Of a stretch of DNA of 64,000 nucleotides, positions 11,111 to 23,500 are shown in pieces. Origin of the DNA: Monilinia fructicola (lineage: Eukaryota > Ascomycota > Leotiomycetes > Helotiales > Sclerotiniaceae); NCBI GenBank assembly GCA_008692225.1, contig VICG01000014.1, forward strand, positions 558,001-622,000. The letters are read 5' to 3'. The notes under the pieces are model-generated. The model searched no databases and was not told where the DNA came from. It saw only the letters and a program-made list of their open reading frames with translations. The position numbers were made by a program, and so were the translations under genes. Every line of letters begins with the position of its first letter. Position 1 is the stretch's first letter.

Positions 11111-12386
11111 ATGTCTTCGAAGCTTCATCGAAATCCTCCTTTCCGAGCGGAACATCTTGGATCCCTACTTCGCCCAGAGCAACTTCTGTCGGTAAAACAT
11201 GCGCTCGACGACGGGAAGAGCAATGTTACGAAGCAAGATCTTAAAAAGGTGGAAGATGTATCAGTCGACGAGATAGTTGAGGCACAACTTGACCTAGGTT
11301 TTCACGCGGTAACAGATGGAGAATATCGCCGCCATATGTTCTGGTAAGTCCTACCACTCGATTCGGCAAGGTGCATGGTTCGAAGAAGAATATGCTAAAC
11401 ATGTAATTGATAGGGGCACATTTTTCCCGGGTCTTGATGGATTCGAAGAAGTCCAAAACCCCGATTTAGATTCTTTCCGCCGCTACGTTCCTGATATCGA
11501 TGCATTTCTAGAAGAAGGGCACAAACCCGGAGAATCTGTGTATTGTACCGGCAAAATAAAGCACGTCGGTAGCACATATATCGACCAATGGAATTACCTC
11601 AAGAACCTCCTCCCGGCCGACAAAGTCAAAGAAGCAAAAGTCACCCTTGCGGCTCCAAATTGGTATCATCTTCGTTACAAGACCGGCCGCGCATATCCAA
11701 AAGATGTATATCCCACAGATGTCGAATATTTTGCAGATATCGCAAAAGCCTACCGCGAGGAATTGAAGATTCTATATGAGGCTGGGCTCAGAAATATACA
11801 GATTGACGATCCAAATTTAGCATACTTTTGTTCGGAGAAAATGCTCACAGGGTTCAAGAACGATGGAGAAGATTCAGATGCTCTCTTCGATTCATACATC
11901 AAACTATATAACGATTGCTTGGGCGGCCGTCCAGGAGATATGCATGTAGGGGTGCATCTCTGCCGTGGAAACTTCGTCGGCGGTCGTCACTTTTCCGAGG
12001 GTGGATATGATGTTATTGCCACAAAACTATTTCAAAATCTTAACGTTGATACATACTACCTCGAATATGATACAGCAAGGGCCGGTGGTTTTGAACCACT
12101 CGCTCACTTGCCGAAGAACAAAAATGTCATCTTAGGACTTATCACTAGTAAATTTCCAAAGATGGAAAATATCGATGAATTAAAGGATAGGGTTATGAAA
12201 GCAGCCGATAAGATTGCAGAAGGGAACAAGGAGACGAGAGAAGAGAGTTTGAAGAGGATTGGAGTTTCACCTCAGTGTGGATTTGCTAGCCATTCGGATG
12301 GGAATAACATGACCAGGAAGGATATGATTGAGAAATTGAAGTTGGTGAGGAAATTGGCCGAGGAACTGTGGCCTGGTGAGCCCTAA
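11111..12386 (+). CDS. Short MetE-like (cobalamin-independent methionine synthase C-terminal domain) protein
   Basis: Exons 11111-11343 and 11414-12386, with a 70-nt GT-AG intron, give 401 residues. The fold is the UROD/MetE-like barrel. The four zinc ligands of MetE are visible in order: His259 and Cys261 (His-Leu-Cys), Glu295 (Tyr-Leu-Glu-Tyr) and Cys366 (Pro-Gln-Cys-Gly-Phe-Ala). An N-terminal Arg-Ala-Glu-His-Leu-Gly-Ser-Leu-Leu-Arg-Pro motif is typical of this short family. True fungal methionine synthase is about 765 residues with two such domains, so this is not the housekeeping enzyme. It probably transfers a methyl group to a thiol, but donor and acceptor are unknown. A TATA-like box lies 103 bp upstream. 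Confidence 0.88.
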
Positions 12387-12783
12387 ATGGGATACAGGTG
12401 AGGGTTCCGAAGGATGTGGGATAATCATGGCGGACAGGGTACATGATTTGGCTCATGTGTATTTTGAAACGTTCATGTTGTGGAATACTTATCTCACGCT
12501 TGTTGCGAGAAGATTTTCCCCTCCTTCCCAATGGCTTCCCATAGTCTAGACTGTAGTTCAGTATCCAAAATTGATTCGATAATCGACTATCGTTCATTGT
12601 TGAACTTGGGGCCAGAATATAAGAACCCCCAATTGAAGGTACTTTTTGCTTGTGCTTTCTAATTAACTTCCTCTTCTACCTTCATGGCTTCTGTTCTATA
12701 AGAGACTCTTTGCTTCGAATCTCGTAGTCTAAAAAGAACCAAATCTCCTAGGCCCAACTCTGTACAGCCATCAACCCCCTCGC
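12387..12783. other. Intergenic, 397 bp
   Basis: Convergent spacer between the MetE-like gene and the aldo-keto reductase pseudogene. Nothing else is seen in it. Confidence 0.4.
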
Positions 12784-13900
12784 TTAAACACCAAAAAGTG
12801 CCTTTCTGGTATCATAAGTATACCTCAAATCCAAATGCCAATAATCAGGCGTATCCACCTGACACACCTTCCACGCCTCATCCAAAACCTTGACCACCTC
12901 TTCCGGCAGAGGACCTTTCTCACAATCCTTCAAATTCGCATCCAGCTGCTCGACGCTACTGGCCCCCATAAATAATCCCATCATCGCCATCCAACACATT
13001 AAGCGCAGAGTGATGGATACACCACCGAAAAGCCGTCTCGACCATCGTCAGCCCATGCTTCCGAACCACCGGCTCGATCAGCCCGAGCGCAGCAAAGGTC
13101 GACTCCTTCCAGTAGCGCTTGCGATACATCTCTCCCAGCCGTCCGACAGAGTCGCTGTAGCGGCCCGTGGCTTGGTATCGCCGAGGCTTGGTATGCGCCC
13201 GAGAAGAGCCCGCCGGCCAGCGGATTGTAGATCACGATGGAGAGGCCGTAGCGCTTGCAGGCGGGGATGAGTTCCCGGTCGAGCGATCGCGTGATGGCGT
13301 TGTACATCCCTTGGTAGATGGTGGGGCGCACCCAGTCGTTGTACTTGCAGTGGAGGACGATCTCCGAGACCTCGAAGGCGGTGAAGTTGGAGAGGCCGAG
13401 CTGGCGGAATTTGCCTCTGTGGGGAGACGGGGGTTAGTGTCTGCCATGTTGGAGGAGGGGCGCCTCGGGGTTGGCTTGCGTCACGCACTGTTTGTGTAGC
13501 TTGTCGAGCGCGGCGAGCGTCTCTGTGAATGGCACGGAGCGGTCGGCGGCGTGGGAGGTAGAAGATATCGATGCAATCTGTGCCCAATTCCTTCAGACTC
13601 GTCTCGAATCTACGGGTCAATTCGGCCTCGGTGTGCAAGCCCGCTTCGGTGGGATATACTTTCGTAGCTAGTGTTTAGACCCCTCTCTTGCCATTTTGCT
13701 TCGCGTGTAAATGCTTCCTGTCTACCTCCTACGTATGTGCGGGCGGTATCGACTTCGTTGTATCCCGCGGCTTGGAAGTGGTCGAGAACCGTGTTATATT
13801 CGTCGAGGGAGGTGATGCGGGCGCCGGTGGAGGGGTCGGGGCCGAAGTTCATGAGCCCAAGGATTATTCGGGGTTTGGGGGAGGTGGCGATGAGAGGCAT
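12784..13900 (-). pseudogene. AKR7-type aldo-keto reductase with several frameshifts
   Basis: The minus strand encodes, in order, all parts of an aflatoxin-aldehyde-reductase-like (AKR7) aldo-keto reductase. These are a start at 13900 with Leu-Gly-Leu-Met-Asn-Phe-Gly-Pro, Asp-Thr-Ala-Arg-Thr-Tyr (active-site Asp and Tyr), Ala-Thr-Lys-Val-Tyr-Pro-Thr-Glu (active-site Lys), Leu-Gly-Leu-Ser-Asn-Phe, Leu-Ala-Gly-Gly-Leu-Phe-Ser-Gly, and a C-terminal Tyr-Asp-Thr-Arg-Lys-Ala-Leu-Phe-Gly ending at 12784. The parts lie in different frames. Frame changes fall near 13670 (one extra base in an A run), near 13547 (one extra C), at about 13180-13195, and at about 12970. A plausible GT-AG intron lies near 13419-13495. 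About 13000-13660 is visibly richer in G+C than the flanks. I read it as a recent pseudogene; repeated assembly indels in a GC-rich patch are the alternative. Confidence 0.75.
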
Positions 13901-15828
13901 TGTGGTGGCGGCGATGGATTGTTCTTGGCGGTGAGTACTGGCATACAGAGTATTGTTCTTATGCTGTTCTTGGTCTTGGATCTTTTTATGTGAAGTTGTG
14001 CATTTGATTGTGATGTGCCTATTTCGTACATAAACATTCCTGTCGCAACGCTTGAGTGCGGTGACGCCATCGTGTTGGACCCCGCATTGGAAAGTGTCCG
14101 CCCCGCAGAAACAAACAAACAATCAATCGATCAAACAAACAATCAATCAATCAATAATAGACAATCATGAACATTCATTCATTCCATGTATCCTACTAAT
14201 TAGTGCATGCTGCAACGCCGACATACTATATGTAATCTCATATCCGTATATATACATATAACTAACTAGCTGCCTAGTAACCTTATACATTTCATATAAT
14301 ATCATACTGAGTGTGATTCATTCAAATCTGAGTAATTAAGAGTCAGATTCAGAATTCAGAATCGGTCTCTGAATCAACACATGTCTGCATCCGACTGAGA
14401 GACGCATGCAATGACCTTCCTGAATTCTGAATGAACGCGGAAAACTTTCTTTGATGAAGGGGCAGGCGAGGGTCGCCAGTTACCATCTCTTCAAGCGTTC
14501 ACGTTTCAACGCAACCATAGTTTTATAGCCTTTAGTTGAGGTTTAGTAGAAAGCTCTGTGTACATGTATCCTCGTACTCACGTCGACAGTACTGTACGGA
14601 GTAGAAATGAAGCTCGTCAAAATCATGATTGGTAAGTCTCGTCTTGCCTCGCCTTACCTTGCCTAGCTGACAATTATCCTCAATGGTATATCCTAATGTA
14701 GCTGCAGGCCGGGTACTGTAAATTCTTTCTGCGTTTGTAATGTTCCTATGCAAGTAATCGCAATAGCCGACGCCAATAATATCATCTACTGTAGCGACAA
14801 TTTCACACCTCGGTAACGTTGTGTACAGAGTGTTGGCACCTACCTAATACCTCATATCTAATACCTAATTAATACCTAATACCTCATACCTCATACCTAA
14901 TACCTAATACCTTTCAAGTAGTCGTCACCTGAGAAATATCTCTCAATCAATCTTGATTAAAAGTAACTTTGCCTCACTTTGCTGACTTTACCTTACTCCG
15001 CACCTCATACATTGAATTCGAGTAATCAACCTCCCACCCTTTCTTTTACCTAGGTGACCTACGGTACTTATCCTATCATACGACCACCACATACTCCGTA
15101 CATCATCCAACATCACCCACCACCGCCGCACATCATTATCAACATCGACATCGATATTAACCTCACCAATAGCCTCAAGATACATCCTAGATGTGAGATT
15201 GAGATCTTCTGGTAGAGGGCACACCTACAGTATCACCGCATCACGGCACCACAGCACCACAGCACCACAACATCACAGCACCAAGTCTTTTGATTCGTTC
15301 TGGTGGCGGACAATATAAATACAGTATCTTTTTTTGTCTAATAGAATCTGATTCAGATCCAGGGTCTCTCGGAGTCTCTGGCTTCAACAATCCACTTTTG
15401 GGCTTTGACATTTTGACACTTTGACACTTTACAATAATAAACACAGTACAAGCACAAGTACAAGTACAAGTATAGTCGGTACAAGGGGGGGCAACCAGGG
15501 GCTTTCCATGGGGCCAAATGATGACGACAAGTGATTGATTGGTTCTTCTCTTTTACAACTTACAACCAACTTTATGCAAAGCATTGTCGAGTAATCTAGT
15601 AATCTAGCAATCTACAGGAAGGTTACAATACGGAGTACAAGATAAGTCAACTGGCATACAGGTATCGAACCAAACGTCAAGGAAAAGGTTAATCCACCTT
15701 GAATCCCAGCCCACCAAGTCATCCCTGATTTGATATCCAATTATTACCCAGGTATTCACATCTAATTTGGTTATTCCGATATCAATTACCTTCCTTTTCT
15801 TGAACCGTAATCCTTCCGAATCGCATGT
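13901..15828. other. Intergenic, 1.9 kb, many simple repeats
   Basis: No gene is supported. It holds caaacaaacaatcaatc repeats at about 14110-14155, a tacctaatacc array at about 14840-14912, accacagc repeats at 15245-15283, tttgacac repeats at 15403-15430 and acaagt repeats at 15450-15470. It carries three TACGGAGTA-type motifs (14595, 15092, 15629) and one TACCTAGGT (15047). The right end is the promoter of the SLC35-like transporter gene. Confidence 0.5.
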
Positions 15829-17437
15829 ATGTCTCATCGGAGTCACCAGACATCTTCAAATACACATGAACTACATTCGATAACCGGTTCAAAACCTACC
15901 TCGTGGAAGACTTCGAACCCTATATTGAGAAGTTCTTCAAGGGTTTCATCTCGAAGTCCTAGCGTTCGGACTCACGATTTCGCACATAAAACACAAGGAG
16001 GACAAGAAGGAGAAGTGTCACCAGTCAGTCCTTTGACAGACGAACAAGAATTCGATTCCGATCTTGACGACATGGAAGGCAGAAGACCTCCATTACATCG
16101 CCCAGCAGATGGGCGATCACATCAACCATTACTACATGATGTCGAGAGAGGGAGGACAGGATATGATACTTCTCCAGATCCGCCAGAACGCCCTGCGTTC
16201 TCCAGGCGATCTACAATGCGAAGTCGAAGTCCGGACACCCAGGCAAAATTGGCTACGAGAAAGAAATACACCTATGCCGCATTCTTTTTGGGGCTGAGTC
16301 TGATTAGTTTCGTTATACAAACCGAAACTGCTGTGTATATACAACATCAGTTGGGGTGGAATAAAGCATACTGCATGTTGTAAGTGGTAGTATTCATGTC
16401 AACAATATTACACAACTAATTTTCATCCTAGATATTTTACCCACGGATCATGGGCATTGTTGTGGCCAACGCAACTCCTCATACTACGCTTGCAAAAATG
16501 GAAAATGCCGTGGAAGACATTCTGGAGAAGACACGTTTATCTTATTCGTACAACGGCACAGATGGTGGAGGCTGGTGAATTGGATGTCGCAAGAGGTCAA
16601 CGATCCCCGATTCCATATATGCTCAAAATGACAGCGTTTGTTACATGTGCACTTACAGTCGCTGGTGGATCCTGGTATGTGGCGGTTAATTTGACATCGC
16701 CATCTGATCTCACGGCTATTTACAATTGTTCGGCATTCTTCGCATATGCTTTCAGCGTACCCCTTTTGAAAGAGCCTCTTCGATGGGATAAATCTTTTGC
16801 TGTGATGGTCGCTATTATTGGGGTTTTGGTTGTCGCATATGGAGATTCTACTCCAACAAAACATGGAGGGAAATCCGGTGGTTCAGTTGGTGGGAAACCA
16901 GGCGATGAAAACGACGAAGCTTCGAATAGAGTCTTGGGAAATCTCGTCATCGGAGTTGGTAGTGTTCTGTACGGATTTTACGAAGTCTTGTATAAAAAGT
17001 TGGCATGTCCACCCGAAGGAACCAGCCCTGGTCGAGGCATGATTTTCGCCAATACATTCGGGTCTCTCATCGGATCATTTACCCTCTTGGTACTTTGGAT
17101 TCCACTGCCCATTCTTCATCTTACTGGCCTTGAAACCTTTGAACTTCCTCATGGAGAAGCTGCTTGGATGCTGGCAATCTCAGTTCTGGCCAATGCGACC
17201 TTCTCCGGAAGTTTCTTGGTTCTCATCAGTCTTACAAGCCCTGTCTTAAGTAGTGTCGCAGCGCTTTTGACCATTTTCCTCGTCGCCATAGTCGATTGGG
17301 CAATTACGGGTGTACCTTTGAGTCCGGCCGCTGTGGCAGGTGGTCTGTTGATTATCGTAGCTTTCTTGTTGTTGAGTTATAGTACATTTAGAGAGATGCA
17401 AGACGAGAGGAGAAAGAAGGAAAATAGATTTGAGTGA
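15829..17437 (+). CDS. Drug/metabolite-type transporter, SLC35F/Thi74-like
   Basis: Exons 15829-16379 and 16432-17437, with a 52-nt GT-AG intron, give 518 residues. The first 145 or so residues are Ser/Arg-rich and cytosolic in character. From about residue 148 there are about ten hydrophobic helices of the DMT superfamily, with a long Gly-rich loop near residues 325-345 and the paired-repeat signature Phe-Ala-Tyr-Ala-Phe-Ser-Val-Pro-Leu-Leu-Lys-Glu. The arrangement matches fungal relatives of SLC35F and of yeast YML018C/Thi74, which sit in vacuolar or other internal membranes. The substrate is unknown; thiamine-pathway or nucleotide-sugar transport are only family-level guesses. Confidence 0.85.
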
Positions 17438-18294
17438 TCACGATTCAGATAGTGATAAATTCGACGATTAGACGTCCAAGGTTGGACTGGTGGGGACATT
17501 TATATGGGATTGGCAACATCCAATCGTTGGTTTTCTGTGTATTAGGAGTAGGTACCGGCCGCATGGCCTTGGTTTATTGCATCTAGATGGCGCTGGCGTT
17601 CTGGATACCTATCAATGGAGATTTGCCGGGGTTCTATCCAACCCTCGTTTTGAACATCAATCCCTCGTTTTGTGACCAAAGTGCTACCCTGAATCCGTTC
17701 CAATCCATCCCATCTCTTGTATATGATGTATCTCATAGGCTCATATGCGAAACGATAATCAGCCATACCCATCTCAACTTTCTCTTCTCCAATCCAATCC
17801 GCCGACCCTACATGAAAACCCGGCCAAAACAGCAACCTTAGAATTCAATGTTCGGCTAATCTTCGGCCCAGAATTTACGCGCTACGCGTCATTTGGAAAA
17901 TCGTCGCGTCTTCCACAATCTATTCCTTACATTTTACATTATTGGTCCCATACTTGCCATTCATACGTACATACATACATACCACTATATCCACACAGCA
18001 CCATACTCAATTTCCTACACAGTCAATTTCTCAACACAGTCTCTCGTCGTAATCTTCGCTAGCGATCAACGTCAATTTGTTGGGGAGAATTGCGGGGAGC
18101 GCTTTCTTGATTGCTTTCCTGTGCTGTGTCTGGTGTCGGGGTTGAGTGCTGCGGATTGTGTGTTTCGTGAGCTGTCCTATTTTTGCTTGCTTGCTGGCTT
18201 GCAGTGTGCTGCTTATAGGTTGGTAAACTCGCATATTTGTATATACGGCAACCCCTCCCTTCGGCAGGGTCACCTTCGGGTGCAACGTATCGAG
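17438..18294. other. Spacer and mbp1 upstream region
   Basis: The 857 bp hold the 3' region of the transporter gene and the promoter or leader of mbp1. A CGCG motif cluster lies at 17877-17909. A long open frame starting at 17893 runs through the leader into the mbp1 first exon in another frame and does not look coding. Confidence 0.5.
17877..17909 (+). promoter_or_regulatory. CGCG cluster with one perfect MCB (ACGCGT)
   Basis: ACGCGC at 17877-17882, ACGCGT at 17884-17889 and TCGCGT at 17904-17909 fall within 33 bp, about 390-420 bp upstream of the mbp1 ATG. ACGCGT is the MluI cell-cycle box bound by MBF. Binding here is inference. Confidence 0.45.
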
Positions 18295-20573
18295 ATGGTT
18301 AATCCGGCCAAGACTGGCCCGGGGATTTATTCTGCTACGTATAGTAATGTGTGTTTGCCTTTCGGGATGTGGTTTCCATGTGGATGCCATGGTTTTCGTC
18401 TGTTTGATGCTGACGGTGGTTAGGTACCGGTGTATGAGTATCTTTTTGGAGAATCTCTCAAGGAACATGGTAATTGGCATCAATATGAGGGCATATCTTC
18501 CTCGAGACCGCTGACTTTGATTCAGTAATGCGAAGACGACATGATGATTGGATTAATGCGACACATATATTAAAAGCTGCTGGATTTGATAAACCCGCGA
18601 GGACGAGGATTCTTGAGAGAGAGGTTCAAAAAGAGGAACATGAGAAGATTCAAGGTGGATATGGAAAATATCAGGGTGGGTATATGTTTGGGATGTGTGG
18701 GAGTGGCAGGATTAACGGTCTATAGGTACTTGGGTTCCTCTTGAGAAAGGTCAGGCTTTGGCACAGAGGAACAATATTTACGAGAAACTCCGTGCGATTT
18801 TCGAATATACTCCGGGTGAACTCAGTCCTCCTCCGGCACCAAAACATGCCACGAATAAGCCAAAGGTCAAGAAACCAGCAGTACCGAAATGGGGAGCGAG
18901 TGAGTCTTGTGTCTTTCTCGTTGGTAGATAGTGCTGACAGGATAGAACCAGTGCCAATTCAACAAGCCGCGGTTGCTCGTCAAGTCGAAGAGAATTATGA
19001 TAATATTCACCCTCAGTTAAATGACGAGGAAAGTGTAGCAGATGATGTCACAGTTGCTTCTGCTTCTTATATCGCAGAAGATGATCGATTCGATTTGTCT
19101 CAACCTCCTACCGGACATCGAAAGCGCAAAAGAGATCGTGAGAGGGAGGATGTTCAACAAGATGATCCTGTCGATATTCGAGCACAAGCTCATCTTATGT
19201 GGGCCGATGAACTTCTGGATTACTTCATGGCACCTCCTACCGATGCGAATTCGATGGATAGAAGACCTGAACCACCAATAAACTTCGAACCTGACTTCAT
19301 TATCGACACAGATGGCCATACCGGCTTACATTGGGCAGCATCAATAGGTGATCTTGACATTTTGAAACAATTGAAGAGATTCGGAGCAAATCTTGTGTGT
19401 CGGAACAGTCGGCAAGAAACTCCGCTCATACGATCGGTTCTCTTTACAAATTCTTATGACAAACAGAATTTCCCCCTGATTGTCAGAGAGTTAATTCATA
19501 CTGCTCATGAGGTCGATTCTTGTGGAGCTACAGTTCTACATCATGCAGCGGCTACGACTAATATGAAGCAAAAGTTTAGATGTGCTCAGTACTATTTGGA
19601 TGTTCTTCTAGAAAAGCTTATTGAATGCTTCCATCCAGATGAGGTTCAGCGACTGTTGGATGCCCGAGATATTAATGGAAATACAGCAATTCATATCGCC
19701 GCAAAGAACAAAGCAAGGAAATGTGTACGAGCTCTGATGGGTCGTGGTGCTGCAACAGACATCCCGAATGATATGGGCGAAACGGCTGAAGAAATAATCC
19801 AAGATCTCAATGCTTCACGCAGGTCCGAAAGACATCATCAAGCCGCTTCCTCTTCACCCTTTGCTCCAGACTCCGCCCGTCATGTTTCTCATTATGATGC
19901 TCTTGAGCAAGAAAATTCCAGGGGTGTAGCTCATATCTCTGAGGCGGCAATGAGTCTCAAAAATAATGCGGAGCCGATTCTACTAGAGAGATTACATGCA
20001 TTAGCATGTAGTTTCGATGAGGAATTAGCAGAGAAGGAAAATGCCGAGGCGGATAGTAAGAGGATTTTAGAAGGGGTCCGGATGGAATTAGCAGGGGTTA
20101 GAGAACAGGCTAGGCTATTGGTTGAAGAGGATGAAGGCGAGGAAAATCTCATCGCGGCCAAGGCGCATTTAGTAGGCTTACAAGAGAGAGTCCAGAGTTT
20201 GGTGGAGAGACAACAACAACTTCTCTTGCTTTCACGCACACAACATGAAGGGTCAAAGATTAATGGTCATGGCGGTGGACAGGCCAATGGTAATACGGAT
20301 GGTAATGAAGAAGATGAGAGGATTCAACTAGCGCAACAGTTGCATGAGGAAATCGCAAGAAGGAAGGCATTGGTGGGGGAATACATCGGAGCATTAGGCG
20401 TAGCCGGGGGTGGAGATGAGGGAGAATTGTATAAGAAGGTTATCGTGAGAGATTTGGGCATGGATGAAGGGGAGGGTGGATTAAGTGATGAGGGATTGGA
20501 TGCACTGATCGCGAATCTGGAGGAGGAAAGAGGGGGCGTGGGATTGGAGAGGGAGGTCGGTGATGAGTTATAG
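18295..20573 (+). CDS. mbp1: MBF complex DNA-binding subunit Mbp1 (APSES factor)
   Basis: Five exons, 18295-18348, 18424-18469, 18526-18675, 18726-18899 and 18946-20573, give 683 residues; the four introns are 75, 56, 50 and 46 nt. An APSES/KilA-N DNA-binding domain covers about residues 8-125 ([28 protein letters not shown]). Ankyrin repeats follow, with clear examples near residues 263 and 386. A coiled coil rich in Glu, Leu and Arg lies at about 480-590, expected to pair with the Swi6-like partner. Mbp1 drives G1/S genes through ACGCGT boxes. The last intron needs the acceptor at 18945 rather than the nearer-looking AG at 18940, because only the former keeps the frame. A CGCG cluster upstream suggests self-regulation. 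Confidence 0.92.
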
Positions 20574-23500
20574 GGCATACAACTGTGCTTTTGCAAATAG
20601 CGATGAAACGTACTGAAGGATTCCAGGCGTTGGGACTCGGCGAGAAAAGGAAATCAAGTGTTCAGGACTACGACAAGACTTCTAGCATTGCGATGCATGG
20701 TTCTAGGGGGGATTCAATGGCGTTTTGGTCGCTCGCTTATTTGCTGGCTGGTATCTTCTCTCGATGCCTGGTATTGGCCTGGGTATGGAATGATGGTGGT
20801 GCGATCGGGCACTTGGTCTATGTAGCTGTATATCGTATTTATATAATCACATCCCGATATCTGCTCCCCACCCAAGAAAATGGCAAAGCATGGCATGCAT
20901 GCATGCATTCATGCATTCAAGATGAGGTGAGGTGAGAATCCATCGTATCCCACGGTCTACACTCGCGTCGAGAGACATACACGATTTTATTAGCTCTGTT
21001 TGGTTTGGGCTTGGGTTTGATAATGCTGGGTTTCCTTGCAGGATTGTTTTTCTTGCAGGATTGCTTCCCTTTATATATATCATCTCCAATGAATCCCCAT
21101 CCTCGTTGCGTATAGTCGGGCGCGAGAATCTTGCAGTTGGGGTTGGAACTTGAGGTTGAGGTTGAGGTTGAGGTTGAGGTTGAGGCTGGGCGGGTAATGG
21201 GCTAAGAAGTAGAGATTTATGAATGTTTATCGGCGGTGCTTGGTTATTCGGATGTATATCTTTGAGATATCGCGGGGTGGATTCTGGGTTTGAGGTTTGA
21301 GGTTGAGGTTTGAGGTTTGAGGTTTGAGGTTTGGGTGCTGGATTTATGGCGGAGCTGGGTTAATGGGGTTGAGGGAAGGGGAGGGAATTGGGGTTGGAGT
21401 TGGGGTTGTGGGCATGGGATGGGATGGGATGGGATGGGATGGGATAGGATGAGATAGATTGTTGGTTGGGTGTTTTTGGATAAATATGTATGTTCTGGGA
21501 GCACTTCTCCTTATGCTTTGGAGGGGCGGGTTTGTACGGATGGGGTGGGGGTGGGGGTGGGGGTGGGAAAACGGGGAATCATTAGGTCTAAGCGATTTTG
21601 AAGGGGGGTTGTAACTGGGATTGGGTGCAGAGGTTGAAGATTGCGGATTATGGAAATAATGCATAATTAGTAGATTTCTGGGAAGATCACCCAGTTCGGT
21701 CCGCGGAGTCGAGACGGGCGGTATTTATTAGATGAATGGGCACGGGGCGTCGGAAGTCGCGGTGGGAGGGCGGGTTTTTCGTTGTTCGGTTGATGGGCGT
21801 CGGAGGCGGTGGAGGTTTTTCTCGCGATGGATTAGTGCTGGGATCTCGGGGGGTGAGGTGAGTGGATTTTTTGGCGGGGAAAGATTCGATTTGAGCGGTT
21901 CCTTGGTTTATGGTCAGTGCTATGAGATTTCTGATCTTTCCACTCGGGATGAAGACACTTTCTCGAGAGAGATGTTTCTCGTTCGTTGTTTCGTGATTCC
22001 AGGCAGCTCTGGGAGTACGTGGTCAAAACTCTGTGTTGGTGGCTTTGGAGCGTTAGAAGAATCGGGGGGGGATAGATATATATGGCGCAAGAAGATCTGA
22101 GCTCGAGGTAGTGCCTTGTGAAATATGTAATCATCAAGATACGATTTTCAGGGATTTTCCAGAGGGCCTTTGATCAGGAGGAGAGATACAATAATTGTGG
22201 TTGATTCGGAGATCAAAGTTTTGTTCTTGGGTAGAAGTGGAAGGGATTGGAGTATGTGAGGTGATCATTTTGCTTGTGGTAACTGTGGATAAATGTCAAC
22301 TTGACGGTGAACTAGAGGTTACTGATCTCTGATTTCTGTTTAGTAAGATTGCTACTTCTTGACATGATGGACAATTTCTTGCTATCCAGGAGACTCTCCT
22401 GTGTGAAGTAAGAACTTACGACTTGAAGACCTGGAAGCTGGAACGATGAGCGATATGTGGTAGATGATGTCGAGTGATGACTGGTCTTCCAGTTGCACTA
22501 ATAGACTTCTACGATTTACAAAAATGATATTGTTCTGACTCTCGTTCAGACTTCAGCAACTCAAAGCCTTGAACTCTAAAGATTTCTTGGATGAGTAGCA
22601 AATCTTCTGCCAGGTAGAGTATTACGCCTAGATAGAAATTTAAGCTCTATATTGATGAGCAATCACCGCGAATGGGGATGAAAATAGTCCTTGGTTTTGA
22701 TGATCTTGATGGATTACCCAGGGGAGCCCAGACTCGGAAAACCAGCACATGTACTACTAATCCTGGAGAACATCATCATATTGTCCACCTGGTTTTGTAC
22801 TTGAAGGAAGATAACCATGTGGCCGGGAAGTACAAAAGATTAGTACGCTAATCAATACAATGAATGAAACCCCAGATGATAATTTTTCTCGTAAGGTTGA
22901 CAGAACCTTTAAGGAGTAATATGATTGGCACTTTTCTCTGAACCTTAATGGCGTATTGACCCTCGTACTTTCTGGCAGCAAGAGGACTCTGGTAAATTCT
23001 GATTGTTATCTTTCAGTGACTATCAAGGTCATCTAATGGGATTTTTGCTGGAGGAGCAGATTGTATACTGGATTCCGAGCATATAAGACTATCGAGCGAT
23101 AGACTTGAAGCTGAAGGGATTCCCGACTACCCATAGAAGTGTATGATTGGTGATATCTGTAACTGCGTTGCAGATTACGACAGCTATTCACGACATTATG
23201 CTGCCTGTCCTCTCTGAAGACAAGCATCGTGACTCTACTCGCTAAGAAGTTGGGTTCATCGTTCTTTGAGGTTTCAGAAAAACATTACACCATGTAAGAT
23301 TACAAGCAAGGGAGAAATATTTCGAACTAGAAAATTAGACCTTTCCCTGCTGTTGGTTGCTATCATGCCATGTAATGAAAGAGAAGGAAGAGAAATTCAA
23401 ATTTGGACGTATCTTGGTGCTAACAGAGCGGTGATGGTGAGTGACTATTGAACCAAAGAGACAATAGAATGAATGACGATAATGAATTAAATAAAGAAAA

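Noticed and set aside
13167..13499. A + strand frame of 110 codons, Val/Gly/Glu-rich
   Set aside because: Antisense shadow of the GC-rich aldo-keto reductase pseudogene.
17893..18423. A 176-codon frame upstream of and overlapping the mbp1 first exon
   Set aside because: No domain, overlaps the mbp1 APSES exon in another frame, and lies in the leader.
18895..18945. Acceptor AG at 18940 for the last mbp1 intron
   Set aside because: It gives a stop codon at once; the AG at 18945 keeps the frame.
21244..21664. Pro/Ser/His-rich minus-strand frames of 86-106 codons
   Set aside because: Direct translation of the G-rich simple repeats; composition alone explains them.
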